A stretch of 26,725 nucleotides of DNA from Thermohalobaculum sp039030915 (GTDB lineage Bacteria > Pseudomonadota > Alphaproteobacteria > Rhodobacterales > Rhodobacteraceae), in contig JBCCDG010000049.1 in assembly GCA_039030915.1 (NCBI GenBank), positions 1-26,725 on the forward strand, given 5' to 3'. The notes beneath the pieces are model-generated. The model was given only the letters and a program-made list of their open reading frames with translations. It was not told the DNA's origin and made no database searches. Shown in pieces: positions 1-8,317 of the stretch (positions are counted from its first letter, which is position 1; the number at the start of each line of letters is the position of its first letter). Made by a program: the position numbers and the translations under genes.

Positions 1-212
1 AAGAGCCCACCGCGCCTTCGGCAACGATGGCGGCACGGCAAGCCCCACGGGGAGCAAGGTCGAGATGGGATGGCACGGCGCAAGTCGGGGCTCTCCGGCC
101 CGCCATCCGGGTTGACCGCAGGAGGTCGCGGGCGACCGCGGCCCTCAGATGAATGGCCATCCAGGGGGTTTTCGAACCTCTGGACAGAACCCGGCTTACA
201 CGCCGCCTGCGC
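1..212 (+). ncRNA. rnpB: RNase P RNA, 3' portion (5' end outside the window)
   Basis: This is the catalytic RNA of ribonuclease P, which trims the 5' leaders of tRNA precursors. The sequence shows the conserved bacterial blocks in order: GGAGCAAGGT at 51-60, AGATGAATG at 147-155, and the near-universal 3' block ACAGAACCCGGCTTACA at 184-200. A CCAG...CTGG hairpin with a TTCG loop lies between the last two blocks. The window starts inside the gene, so the 5' half, including the 5' strand of helix P1, is missing. The 3' end is placed by the P1 3' strand and is good to a few bases. No clear T-rich terminator follows. rnpB sitting just upstream of mraZ is a familiar arrangement in Alphaproteobacteria. 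Confidence 0.93.
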
Positions 213-403
213 TCTTCCACATCTCTCCCATTTCCCTCCCATAGCGCTCAGAGTGGTCCAGCCGCCGCTTGGGTTCAGGGTTCCGTGCCCGAATTGCGCA
301 GTTGCGCGGCGCTCAGCATTATGATTCGCCTATGGCTTGAAATACGAAAAGGATCAGAAAGAGAACATACTAAAAACATTTAGAATGCATTGCCCTTATT
401 GGT

Positions 404-413
404 TGTGCGCACA
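404..413. promoter_or_regulatory. 10-bp palindrome upstream of the mra promoter
   Basis: TGTGCGCACA is a perfect palindrome seven bases upstream of the proposed -35 element, within an A+T-richer stretch. It is flanked by a direct repeat of TGCATT (386-391 and 415-420). The position suits an upstream regulator site, but no regulator is identified and a short palindrome can arise by chance. Confidence 0.25.
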
Positions 414-418
414 GTGCA

Positions 419-446
419 TTTGATCACGCTCTGTTCCAAATATCAT
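419..446 (+). promoter_or_regulatory. Candidate promoter of the dcw operon (Pmra)
   Basis: The block from about 310 to 450 is clearly richer in A+T than the rest of the window, as expected for a promoter zone. The best -10 is TATCAT (441-446, one mismatch from TATAAT). The best -35 is TTTGAT or TTGATC (419-425), giving a 15-16 nt spacer, slightly short. Transcription would start near 453, just upstream of the MraZ boxes and about 435 nt before mraZ. The placement is inferred by eye. Confidence 0.4.
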
Positions 447-461
447 ATCCAGAAGGAGGTT

Positions 462-496
462 TGGGGGCGTTTGGGAGCATTTTGGGTTGAGATGGT
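462..496 (+). promoter_or_regulatory. MraZ operator (TGGG direct repeats)
   Basis: TGGG occurs at 462-465, 472-475 and 483-486, followed by a degenerate TGGT at 493-496, so box starts are 10, 11 and 10 nt apart. MraZ of E. coli is known to bind TGGGN direct repeats separated by 5 nt, that is one box per DNA turn. The boxes lie just downstream of the candidate promoter and upstream of mraZ, the right place for MraZ to repress its own operon. Confidence 0.7.
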
Positions 497-499
497 AGG

Positions 500-887
500 C
501 CCTTCGAGGTAGTCATAACCATGGCCGGAGCAATGGCGGCGAAGACAGCCAGCCCGGTTCGAGAGACCTCCGGTGCGGCGCGTCAGGCTGTTGAGGCAGA
601 GCAGACCGGCCAACGAGCAGGCAGCAGGCCAGGCGGCAAACCGGCGGACGAGGGGCAAAGGGGCGGGCCATGGCGCCACGAGAGCGCCCAGCCCGCCCCG
701 GCTCCGTTCGAGGTTTCGACGATCGCGTGGCGTGAGCGCCCAGGTGTTGAGGCAGGTGGCGCGCGGGCGGCGGGCGAAAGAGTGAAGGGTCGCTTGTCGG
801 TGGTGTCGCCGCCCGCAGGCGCATCGCGCAGCGCAAGGCCCGGGACGGCAGGCGCGCGGCAGGGACTGGCGAGGGGCGGCACCCGAG
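500..887 (+). other. GC-rich mraZ leader, no gene supported
   Basis: About 390 nt separate the MraZ operator from mraZ. Open frames exist in several phases, but they are arginine-rich, lack ribosome sites, overlap mraZ, or show much weaker third-position G+C than the real genes. An 11-nt direct repeat, TGTTGAGGCAG, occurs at 589-599 and 745-755. No tRNA or clear terminator is seen. If the promoter at 419-446 is real, this is a long 5' untranslated region. Confidence 0.5.
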
Positions 888-1349
888 ATGCTGAAGCGCT
901 TCGCAGGCACCCATAGACACAAGGTCGAGGACCGCGGCCGCGTCTCGCTGCCATCCGCCTTTCGCAAGGTGCTGGCAACGCTCGAGACCCGCGATCTCTA
1001 CCTCATTCCCCAGATGAAGCGTCCTGACGCGCATGTCTGCATGACCGGCCCCGGCTTCGAGGCCTATTGCGAGCGCGTGGAGCAGACGCTGACGGGCCAG
1101 GAGGAGCGCGAGGCGTTCGACGAATTCGTGCAGGGGAGTGCCGTGCCGCTCGAGGCGGACGAGGCGGGGCGCATCGTGCTCTCGGCGCCGTTGCGTCAGG
1201 CGCTCGGCATTGGCAAGGATCTCGTCTTCGTCGGCCTCGGCAGCCATTTCGAGATCCGGGCGCCCGAGACGCATGACGAGCGGGCCGATGAGGCTAGCGA
1301 GCGGGCACGCGCGCTTATCGCCGGCGTGTCCATGAGCGGCCTGCACTGA
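888..1349 (+). CDS. mraZ: Transcriptional regulator MraZ
   Basis: MraZ is the DNA-binding repressor encoded first in most dcw clusters; it binds the TGGG boxes in front of its own operon. The 153-residue protein has the usual length and two AbrB-like halves, each with the family's D-x-x-x-R motif. The first copy reads E14-D-R-G-R18 (Glu replaces the usual Asp) and is followed by VSLPSAFR. The second reads D91-E-A-G-R95, followed by IVLSAPLR. The ATG start has GAGGGGC about ten bases upstream and gives the expected N-terminus. rsmH begins 4 nt after the stop, so the two are cotranscribed. Confidence 0.95.
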   Translation: MLKRFAGTHRHKVEDRGRVSLPSAFRKVLATLETRDLYLIPQMKRPDAHVCMTGPGFEAYCERVEQTLTGQEEREAFDEFVQGSAVPLEADEAGRIVLSAPLRQALGIGKDLVFVGLGSHFEIRAPETHDERADEASERARALIAGVSMSGLH

Positions 1350-1353
1350 GACG

Positions 1354-2400
1354 ATGGCCGAGGCGCCTCACATCCCCGTTCTGCTCGAGCCGGTGCTGGC
1401 GGCGCTCGCGCCGCTCGACCGCGCCATCGTGATCGACGCCACCTTTGGCGCGGGTGGGTATACGCGGGCAATTCTGTCGGCAGGCGCCGCCCGCGTGATC
1501 GGGATCGACCGAGACCCGCGGGCAATTGCGCTCGGCCGTGCGCTGGCGGCGGAGGAGCCGCGGCTCCACATCGTCGAGGCCGATTTCGACACACTCGACG
1601 AGGTCGCGGCGGCCGAGAGCGCGCTGCCCGATGCGGTCGTGCTCGATATCGGCGTCTCCTCGATGCAGCTCGACGAAGCTGGGCGCGGGTTCTCCTTCAT
1701 GCGCGATGGGCCGCTCGACATGCGCATGGCGCAGGAGGGGCCGAGTGCTGCCGACATCGTCAACACCGCCGAGCCGGAGGAGCTCGCCGATATCCTGCAC
1801 CATTTCGGCGAGGAGCGGGCGGCGCGGCGCATCGCGCGGGCCGTCGTCGCGGCGCGCAACGCCGATGAGATCACAGGCACATTGGCGCTGGCGGAGATCG
1901 TGGCCGGCTGCCTGCCACCGCAGCGCAAGGGCCAGGTGCACCCGGCGACGCGCAGCTTTCAGGGCCTGCGCATCGCGGTGAACGACGAGCTTGGCCAGCT
2001 GATGCGGGCGCTTGCGGCTGCGGAGCGTGTGCTGCCGGCAGGCGGGCGGCTCGCGGTCGTCACGTTCCACTCGCTCGAAGACCGAATCGTGAAGCGCTTC
2101 TTCCAGCTTGGTGCCGGTCGGGGCGGACAGGGTTCGCGCCACATGCCGGAGGCCGCGCCCGATCCCGCGCCGCGATGGGAGCGGCCGGCAAAGGCCGTCG
2201 AGGCTGGCGAGGCGGAATGCGCGGCCAATCCGCGCGCGCGCTCCGCCCGTCTCCGTGCCGCGCGCCGGACGGCAGCAGCGGCAGTGGCGCCCGATCCGGA
2301 GGCGCTCGGCCTGCCGTCGGCGCCCGTGGCCGCCGATTTCGCCCGGCGTGCGGCGCGTCGAGCGGCAGGCGGACGGGCAGGGGCAGGAGGGGCGGCATGA
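1354..2400 (+). CDS. rsmH: 16S rRNA m4C1402 methyltransferase RsmH (MraW)
   Basis: RsmH transfers a methyl group from S-adenosylmethionine to N4 of C1402 in 16S rRNA, in the small-subunit decoding centre. The 348-residue protein begins with the family hallmark HIPVLLEPVL. The SAM-binding loop DATFGAGGYT lies near residue 29, VLDIGVSSMQLD near 100, and the C-terminal signature FHSLEDRIVKRFF near 235. The last 60 or so residues are Ala/Arg-rich and probably poorly conserved. The stop overlaps the ftsL start (ATGA at 2397-2400), which suggests translational coupling. Confidence 0.96.
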   Translation: MAEAPHIPVLLEPVLAALAPLDRAIVIDATFGAGGYTRAILSAGAARVIGIDRDPRAIALGRALAAEEPRLHIVEADFDTLDEVAAAESALPDAVVLDIGVSSMQLDEAGRGFSFMRDGPLDMRMAQEGPSAADIVNTAEPEELADILHHFGEERAARRIARAVVAARNADEITGTLALAEIVAGCLPPQRKGQVHPATRSFQGLRIAVNDELGQLMRALAAAERVLPAGGRLAVVTFHSLEDRIVKRFFQLGAGRGGQGSRHMPEAAPDPAPRWERPAKAVEAGEAECAANPRARSARLRAARRTAAAAVAPDPEALGLPSAPVAADFARRAARRAAGGRAGAGGAA

Positions 2401-3380
2401 GCAGGCTCGGCTTCGCACTCTCGGTCCTTGTCATCCTCTGCGTCGCGGCGTGGGCCTACAATGTGAACTACCGCACAGGCGAGGCGCTGGCCCGCGTAGA
2501 GGCGTTGAGGGGCGAGATTGCCCGGACGCGGGAGGATGTGCAGGTGCTTCGCGTCGAATGGGCGTGGCTCAATGCGCCGGACAGGCTGGCGCGCCTCGTG
2601 ACCGAGCATGGCGAGGTCCTGGCACTGGGGCCGATGGCGCCGGAGCGCTTCGGCGATGCGGCGCAGGTGCCCTTCCCACCGCCGGAGGACCACGATCCGC
2701 TGGAATCCGCGCTGCTCGCGGCCCTTTCCGGCGCCGAGCAGTCGATCCTTGCCCAGTCGCCGCTCGAAGATGGTGGCGCGGCGCCCCCTGCGGAGCCCGA
2801 CCCGCGCCTCCTGCCGCTGCTCGACGCCGCTCCGACCCGCCGGCTGGTTCCCGTCCTGGCGCGCCCCGGCGCGGAGCCGGGGGTGCCGGCCGACGGCCCA
2901 TGGCAGGCTTTGGCGCCGGGCGCCGGACCCGACGCATCGCTCGGCGCCACGGCCGCCGTGACGCCGGAGTTCTTGCCGGCACCCACCGGAACGATCGCTG
3001 CCATCGGTCCAGTCCACGAGGCGGCGAGCCGCCAGGATCCCACCGCGACCGCGTCGCAGGACGCTTCGGATCCGGCCGCGAGCCTCGCCGCAGCCATAGA
3101 TGCCGCCGTGGCGAGCGTCGTCGGCGAAGCGACGGCGGGCGCGGCGGCGGCGGAGGCCGGCGGCGCGATCCTGGGCGCGCCCACCCCGGCACCGGGCCCC
3201 GCCATGACGCGCGGCCTTGCGCGGGTGGTTGAGGCCGGGGGCGGCGCGGTGTTGCCCGCCGAGCCGAGCACCCGCGGCAGCGATCCGAGCGCGGCGTTCC
3301 TGCGCCAGATGGCCGTTGCGGCCGGCCGACGCGCTGCCGAACAGGATGGCGAGAGGCCGGAAGGGGAGGCGGTGGAGTGA
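2397..3380 (+). CDS. ftsL: Cell division protein FtsL with a very long C-terminal tail
   Basis: FtsL is a bitopic divisome protein that, with FtsB and FtsQ, activates FtsWI. The start overlaps the rsmH stop (ATGA). Residues 4-21 form one membrane segment. A short coiled coil follows to about residue 55, then the FtsL-type segment EWAWLNAPDRLARLVTEHG (near 55-73). The family usually ends soon after, at about 110-130 residues. Here the frame stays open to 327 residues, adding about 240 rich in Ala, Pro and Gly (for example APTPAPGPAMTRG). Base composition does not change, and the frame ends in a GTGA overlap with ftsI, which supports a genuine extension. The identity rests on position and the N-terminal part. 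Confidence 0.88.
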   Translation: MSRLGFALSVLVILCVAAWAYNVNYRTGEALARVEALRGEIARTREDVQVLRVEWAWLNAPDRLARLVTEHGEVLALGPMAPERFGDAAQVPFPPPEDHDPLESALLAALSGAEQSILAQSPLEDGGAAPPAEPDPRLLPLLDAAPTRRLVPVLARPGAEPGVPADGPWQALAPGAGPDASLGATAAVTPEFLPAPTGTIAAIGPVHEAASRQDPTATASQDASDPAASLAAAIDAAVASVVGEATAGAAAAEAGGAILGAPTPAPGPAMTRGLARVVEAGGGAVLPAEPSTRGSDPSAAFLRQMAVAAGRRAAEQDGERPEGEAVE

Positions 3381-5263
3381 CCGATTTCGCCGCCCCCATT
3401 CACCGCCGTCTGCGTCCCCGCGCGCCGGAGCCGCCCCGCGCCCATGCGCGTGAGCGGGACAACTGGCGGCTGATCCTGGTGATCTTCGCCTTCATTCTAT
3501 TCTATGCTGTGCTGGGCGGGCGGATGGCGCTGATGGCGCTGTCGGAGCCCGCGGAGCCGACGCTGGGTGCCACGGCGCAGGCCGAGCCGGTACGCGGCGC
3601 GATCACGGATCGCGCGGGCCGGCTTCTCGCCGCCAACCTGCCGGCCTATTCCCTCTATGCCCATCCGGCGGACATGCATGACGCGGAGGGCAGTGCCCAC
3701 GCGCTCGCCGAGATCTTCCCGGACATGGCGGAGGAGGAGCTGCTGGCGCTGCTCACCGACCGCCGGAGCTTTGTCTGGGTCCGCCGTCCGGTCACCCCGC
3801 GCCAGAAGGATCGTGTCCTCGATATCGGTGAGCCGGGGCTCCTCTTCGGCCATCGCGACCTGCGGTTCTATCCGGCGGGCCGCACGGCCGCGCATATCGT
3901 CGGCGGCGTGAAGGCGGGGCGCGAGGCGGTCCAGCATGCGGAGCTGGTGGGCGCAGGCGGGGCGGAGCGGCATTTCGATGCGCGGCTGCGCGATCCCGCA
4001 CGCTCGGGCGAGCCTCTGGCGCTCAGCCTCGATCTTTCCGCGCAGGCCGCACTTTCGGACGTGCTGGCGGCGGAGAAGACGCGGCTCGGCGCCAAGGGTG
4101 CCGCAGGCGTGTTGATGAAGGCCAAGACCGGCGAGGTCGTCGCCATGGTCTCCTTGCCGGATTTCGACCCCAATGAGCGGCCGAAGAAGAAGGATCGTGC
4201 GGGCGGGCGCTCCCCCCGCTTCAACCGCGCGGTGCAGGGCGTCTACGAGCTGGGCTCTGTCTTCAAGCCGATCACGGCGGCGATGGCGCTCGATGCGGGC
4301 GTGGCCAATCCGGACAGCCTGATCGCCACGGGCGAGCCCATCGTCTGGCGGCGCAATCGGGTGCGGGACATGCACCGGATGCCCGCACAGATGACCGTGA
4401 CGGATATTATCCGGCGCTCATCGAATGTCGGCTCCGCCCGGCTCGCACTGATGGTGACAACGCCGCGCTTCAAGGCGTATCTCGATGCTCTCGGCATGTT
4501 TGAGGCGAGCCCGCTCGAGATCGCGGAGGCGCGCGGGTCGCGCCCGCTCCTGCCGCCGAAATGGACGGAGCTGAGCACCATGAACATCGCCTTCGGCCAC
4601 GGCCTCGCCGTCTCGCCGATGCACCTTGCCGCCGCCTATGCGACCCTGGCCAATGGCGGGCGGCGCGTGGTGCCGACGCTGCGCCAGGGCTATGTGCCGG
4701 AGGGGGCGGGCGAGCAGGTCTTCTCGCCCCGTGCAGCCCGGCAGGTGCTGGCGATGCTGCGCGCCGTGGTCAGCGACGGGACGGGACGGCGCGCGGAGGT
4801 GAAGGGCTATGAGATCGGCGGGAAGACCGGTACGGCCGACAAGCCGCGGGAGGACGGGCGGGGTTATGCGCGGGACCGGGTGCTCGCAACCTTCGCTGCG
4901 GTCTTTCCGGTCTCCGATCCGGAATATGTGCTGATCGTGAGCATGGACGAGCCAACGGACAGGTCGGGCCGCTACCCCTCGCGCCAGGCGAGCCGGACGG
5001 CGGCGCCGGCGGTGCGGGAGGCGGTGCGGCGCATCGCACCCATCCTCGGGTTGCGCCCGCGGCCCGACCTCGTGCCCATCGGGCTCGATGCTCCGGAACA
5101 GACGACGCCGCCGGGCCTGCCCGTGGCCGCCCTGTCCAGCAGACAGCGGGGCGACGGCACCTCCGTCGTTGTCGGCGAGGCGGCTGCCTCGTCGACAACG
5201 ACGGAGGCGGGCGATGCTGCGGCACCGCCCATGCCGCCGCGCCGGCCTGGCGGCCGGCCATGA
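3377..5263 (+). CDS. ftsI: Septal peptidoglycan transpeptidase FtsI (PBP3)
   Basis: FtsI cross-links septal peptidoglycan together with the polymerase FtsW. The 628-residue protein has a cytoplasmic start, one membrane segment (about residues 31-54), a pedestal domain opening with RGAITDRAGRLLA, and a class B transpeptidase domain. All three catalytic motifs are present: S294-V-F-K297 (acylated serine), S348-S349-N350, and K483-T-G485. The GTG start overlaps the ftsL stop and has GGGGAGG seven bases upstream. A low-complexity tail follows residue ~560; its coding DNA contains a 22-bp inverted repeat (5160-5207). The stop overlaps murE (ATGA). Confidence 0.97.
   Translation: MTDFAAPIHRRLRPRAPEPPRAHARERDNWRLILVIFAFILFYAVLGGRMALMALSEPAEPTLGATAQAEPVRGAITDRAGRLLAANLPAYSLYAHPADMHDAEGSAHALAEIFPDMAEEELLALLTDRRSFVWVRRPVTPRQKDRVLDIGEPGLLFGHRDLRFYPAGRTAAHIVGGVKAGREAVQHAELVGAGGAERHFDARLRDPARSGEPLALSLDLSAQAALSDVLAAEKTRLGAKGAAGVLMKAKTGEVVAMVSLPDFDPNERPKKKDRAGGRSPRFNRAVQGVYELGSVFKPITAAMALDAGVANPDSLIATGEPIVWRRNRVRDMHRMPAQMTVTDIIRRSSNVGSARLALMVTTPRFKAYLDALGMFEASPLEIAEARGSRPLLPPKWTELSTMNIAFGHGLAVSPMHLAAAYATLANGGRRVVPTLRQGYVPEGAGEQVFSPRAARQVLAMLRAVVSDGTGRRAEVKGYEIGGKTGTADKPREDGRGYARDRVLATFAAVFPVSDPEYVLIVSMDEPTDRSGRYPSRQASRTAAPAVREAVRRIAPILGLRPRPDLVPIGLDAPEQTTPPGLPVAALSSRQRGDGTSVVVGEAAASSTTTEAGDAAAPPMPPRRPGGRP
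5160..5207 (+). repeat. 22-bp inverted repeat with 4-nt loop inside ftsI
   Basis: Bases 5160-5181 pair with 5186-5207 around the loop GGCT. Of 22 pairs, 21 are Watson-Crick and one (5175 with 5192) is G-U in RNA. The outer arm begins CCTCCGTCGTTGTCG and returns as CGACAACGACGGAGG. It lies in the codons for the disordered FtsI tail (about residues 595-611, reading VVVGEAAASSTTTE), 52 nt before the murE start. There is no T-run after it, so it is not a standard terminator. Confidence 0.9.
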
Positions 5264-6840
5264 CCGCGTCACCCGCTGCGGCATCGCGGCCACCGGCGAG
5301 CTTCGCCTCGCTCGGCCTGACGCCCGGGGCGGAGTTCGGGCTGGAGGGGCCTGCGCCCGCGCCCGAGGCGCTGGTGGCCGGTCTTGCGGTGGACAGCCGG
5401 GAGGTGAAGCCCGGCTTCGTCTTCTTCGCGATCCCGGGCACAGTGCTCGATGGCGCGGATTTCATTCCCTATGCGCTGCGCATGGACGCCGCCGCCGTGG
5501 TCGCGACACCCGAGGGGGCCGCGCGCATGACGCCCGAGGGCGGCTGGGCCGTGCCGGTCCTGACCACACCGCAGCCCCGCCGCGCGCTCGCGCTCGCCGC
5601 AGCGGCGTTCTACGGCGCCCAGCCCCAGACGATGGCGGCGGTGACGGGTACGAATGGCAAGACCTCGACCGCCCACTTTCTGCGCCAGATCTGGCGTGCC
5701 GCCGGGCTCGCCGCCGCAAGCCTCGGCACGACCGGCATCGAGGGCGGGACCGATACCGCACCCGCCGCCTTCGACGCATCGCTCGGCCATACAACGCCCG
5801 AGCCCATAACGCTCCATCGCGCGCTCGCACGGCTGGCTGCCGCGGGCTGCACCCATGCCGTGATGGAGGCGTCGTCGCATGGGCTCGCGCAGCACCGGAC
5901 GGACGGCGTGCGCCTGGCCGCGGCGGCGCTCACGCATATCACGCGCGATCATCTCGACTATCACGCCGACCACGAGGCCTATGTAGCCGCGAAGCTCCGG
6001 CTCTTCGGGGAGGTGCTGCCCGAGCGAGGCGTCGCCGTCATCAATCTCGACGATCCCGTAGCGTCCCGTGTCACGGCATTGGCGAGGCGGCGTCAGCAGC
6101 GGGTGATCACGACGGGCCGGGCGGCGGGGGCCGATCTGAGGCTTCTCGATCAAACCTTCCGCACCGGGGGGCAGGACCTCGTGGTGGCGCATGACGGGCG
6201 GGAGCACGCGCTCTCCCTCGCCCTCGTTGGTACCTATCAGGCGGAGAACGTGCTGACCGCGGCGGCGCTCGCGCTCGGGACCGGCCTTGCGGCCGAGACG
6301 GTCTTCGCGGCGTTGCCGGGGCTGCGCACCGTGCGCGGGCGAATGGAACTGGCCGGGCACCGGGCGAACGGGGCTGCGGTCTATGTGGACTATGCGCACA
6401 CGCCCGGAGCGCTCGTCTCCGCGCTCGCTTCGCTGCGGCCGCATGCGACGGGCAACCTCGTCTGCGTCTTCGGTGCGGGCGGCGATCGGGACCGGGGCAA
6501 GCGGCCTCTGATGGGCCAGGCCGTTGCCGAAGGCGCCGATATCGGCATCGTGACGGACGACAACCCCCGCAGCGAGGATCCTGCGGCGATCCGCATGGCG
6601 GTTCTCGACGGCGCGCGCGCTGTCGAGAACGGCCGTGCCGCGTCGCTCAGCAATATCGGCGGGCGTGCGGAGGCCATCCTCGCCGGGGTCGATGCGCTGG
6701 CCGGGCCGGGCGATGTCCTGCTGATCGCCGGAAAGGGGCACGAGCAGGGACAGGAGCTGGCGGGCGGGACGCTGCCCTTCGACGACGTGGAGCAGGCGCG
6801 GGCCGCCATCGCCGTCCTCGATGCGGAGGAGGCGTCGTGA
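5260..6840 (+). CDS. murE: UDP-MurNAc-L-Ala-D-Glu:meso-diaminopimelate ligase MurE
   Basis: MurE is the cytoplasmic ATP-dependent ligase adding the third residue of the peptidoglycan stem peptide. The 526-residue protein has the N-terminal nucleotide-sugar domain, the ATP loop G130-TNGKTS136, the segment YVAAKLRLF that should carry the carbamylated lysine, and GRMEL...VDYAHTPGAL starting the C-terminal domain. The specificity motif D434-N-P-R437 marks selection of meso-diaminopimelate rather than lysine. The start overlaps the ftsI stop (ATGA) and the stop overlaps murF (GTGA). Confidence 0.97.
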   Translation: MTASPAAASRPPASFASLGLTPGAEFGLEGPAPAPEALVAGLAVDSREVKPGFVFFAIPGTVLDGADFIPYALRMDAAAVVATPEGAARMTPEGGWAVPVLTTPQPRRALALAAAAFYGAQPQTMAAVTGTNGKTSTAHFLRQIWRAAGLAAASLGTTGIEGGTDTAPAAFDASLGHTTPEPITLHRALARLAAAGCTHAVMEASSHGLAQHRTDGVRLAAAALTHITRDHLDYHADHEAYVAAKLRLFGEVLPERGVAVINLDDPVASRVTALARRRQQRVITTGRAAGADLRLLDQTFRTGGQDLVVAHDGREHALSLALVGTYQAENVLTAAALALGTGLAAETVFAALPGLRTVRGRMELAGHRANGAAVYVDYAHTPGALVSALASLRPHATGNLVCVFGAGGDRDRGKRPLMGQAVAEGADIGIVTDDNPRSEDPAAIRMAVLDGARAVENGRAASLSNIGGRAEAILAGVDALAGPGDVLLIAGKGHEQGQELAGGTLPFDDVEQARAAIAVLDAEEAS

Positions 6841-8315
6841 GCCTGCTCTGGACCGCCAGTGATGCCGCAGAGGCGACCGGCGGCCGGGTGACCGGAGACT
6901 GGGCCGCGAGCGGGATCAGCATCGACAGCCGGACGCTGGTGGCTGGCGATCTCTTCGTCGCGCTCGTCGATGTGCGGGACGGGCACGATTTCGCGGCTGC
7001 TGCGCTGGAGGCCGGCGCTTGCGCCGTCATGATCCACCGTCGTCCCGACGGCCTGCCGTCCGGGGCGCCCTGCATCGAGGTCGGCGACACGCTCGAGGCG
7101 CTTCGCCGGCTGGGCGCCGCCGGCCGGGCGCGGAGCGGTGCCAAGGTGCTGGCCGTCACCGGCTCCTCCGGCAAGACGACCACCAAGGACATGGCCGCCG
7201 CGATGCTGGCGAGCCTGCCCGGCGCCAAGGTGCATGCGGCCGAACTCAGCCTCAACAACCATTGGGGCGTGCCGCTGACGCTGGCGCGCATGCCGCAGGA
7301 CGCCACGCATGCGGTGCTCGAGATCGGCATGAACCATGCGGGCGAGATCGGCCCGCTCTCCCGCCTCGCGCGGCCGCACGCGGCGCTGGTGACGATGATC
7401 GGCGAGGCGCATATCGGCAATCTCGGCAGCATAGAGAACATCGCGAAGGCGAAGGCGGAGATCTTCGAGGGGCTGGTCGAAGGCGGCACCGCAGTACTGC
7501 CGGCGGACAGCGAGCAGCTTCGGGTGCTCGAAGCGCGTGCGGGGGCGGATGTCGTACGTTTCGGACGGTCGGAAGGCGCGGATTTCCGGCTTGTCGAGGC
7601 GCGTATGGGCGGCGGGACGACCGTGGTCTCTGCACGCCTGAGGGGCGCGCCCTGGTCCTTCCGCATCGGTGCACCGGGGCTGCATCTTGCGTCCAACGCC
7701 CTTGGTGCGCTTGCCGCGCTCGATGCGATCGGAGCGAATCCCGCTCGTGCGGCGCTGGCGCTCGCGGCCTGGTCGCCCGGTGCGGGGCGCGGGGAGAGAT
7801 GGCGGATCGCGCTGGGGCCCGGCGGGCTCGACGGCGAGATCGTGCTCCTCGACGAAAGCTACAATGCCAACCCGGCCTCGGTGCGCGCGGCGCTTGCCGT
7901 GCTGGGAAGCGAGACGGTCGTCGACGGGATCGGCCGGGTCGCCCGAGGGCGGCGCGTGGCCTTTCTCGGAGACATGCTCGAGCTCGGGCCGGACGAGGCG
8001 GCGCACCATGCGGGTCTCGCCGAGACGCCGGAGATGGCAGGTGTGGACCTCGTCCATTGCTGCGGGCCGGCCATGCGTGCGCTCTGGGAGGCGCTGCCGC
8101 GCGGGCGGCGCGGGCACTGGGCCGAGAGCTCGGCGGCGCTCGCCGCGCGCGCCCGTGCCACGCTTGACGCCGGCGACGTCGCCATGGTCAAGGGCTCCAA
8201 GGGCGCGCGCATGGGCCCCGTCGTCGACGCGATCAAGGCCCTCGGGGCGCCCGCGAAGGCGGGCGGGGCATCGGCAGCCGACGTGCCCGGGACGCCATCC
8301 ACGGGGGATGCCTGA
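6837..8315 (+). CDS. murF: UDP-MurNAc-tripeptide:D-Ala-D-Ala ligase MurF
   Basis: MurF adds the D-alanyl-D-alanine dipeptide made by Ddl, completing UDP-MurNAc-pentapeptide. The 492-residue protein shows the N-terminal fold with SIDSRTLVAGDLFVAL, the ATP loop G109-SSGKTTT, LNNHWGVPLTL for nucleotide and substrate contacts, EIGMNHAGEI, and DESYNANPASVRAAL in the C-terminal domain. The GTG start overlaps the murE stop (GTGA). The final 20 or so residues are low-complexity. mraY starts 2 nt after the stop. Confidence 0.96.
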   Translation: MSLLWTASDAAEATGGRVTGDWAASGISIDSRTLVAGDLFVALVDVRDGHDFAAAALEAGACAVMIHRRPDGLPSGAPCIEVGDTLEALRRLGAAGRARSGAKVLAVTGSSGKTTTKDMAAAMLASLPGAKVHAAELSLNNHWGVPLTLARMPQDATHAVLEIGMNHAGEIGPLSRLARPHAALVTMIGEAHIGNLGSIENIAKAKAEIFEGLVEGGTAVLPADSEQLRVLEARAGADVVRFGRSEGADFRLVEARMGGGTTVVSARLRGAPWSFRIGAPGLHLASNALGALAALDAIGANPARAALALAAWSPGAGRGERWRIALGPGGLDGEIVLLDESYNANPASVRAALAVLGSETVVDGIGRVARGRRVAFLGDMLELGPDEAAHHAGLAETPEMAGVDLVHCCGPAMRALWEALPRGRRGHWAESSAALAARARATLDAGDVAMVKGSKGARMGPVVDAIKALGAPAKAGGASAADVPGTPSTGDA

Positions 8316-8317
8316 CC

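Noticed and set aside
555..575. tRNA-like GGTTCGAGA motif in the leader
   Set aside because: The flanking bases do not form a T-arm, and no anticodon or acceptor stem can be built around it.
521..916. Open frame of 131 codons in the mraZ leader
   Set aside because: It overlaps mraZ in another phase, its third codon positions are much less G+C-rich than real genes here, and it resembles no protein family I know. A GTG-started basic frame at 573-785 was rejected for lack of a ribosome site.
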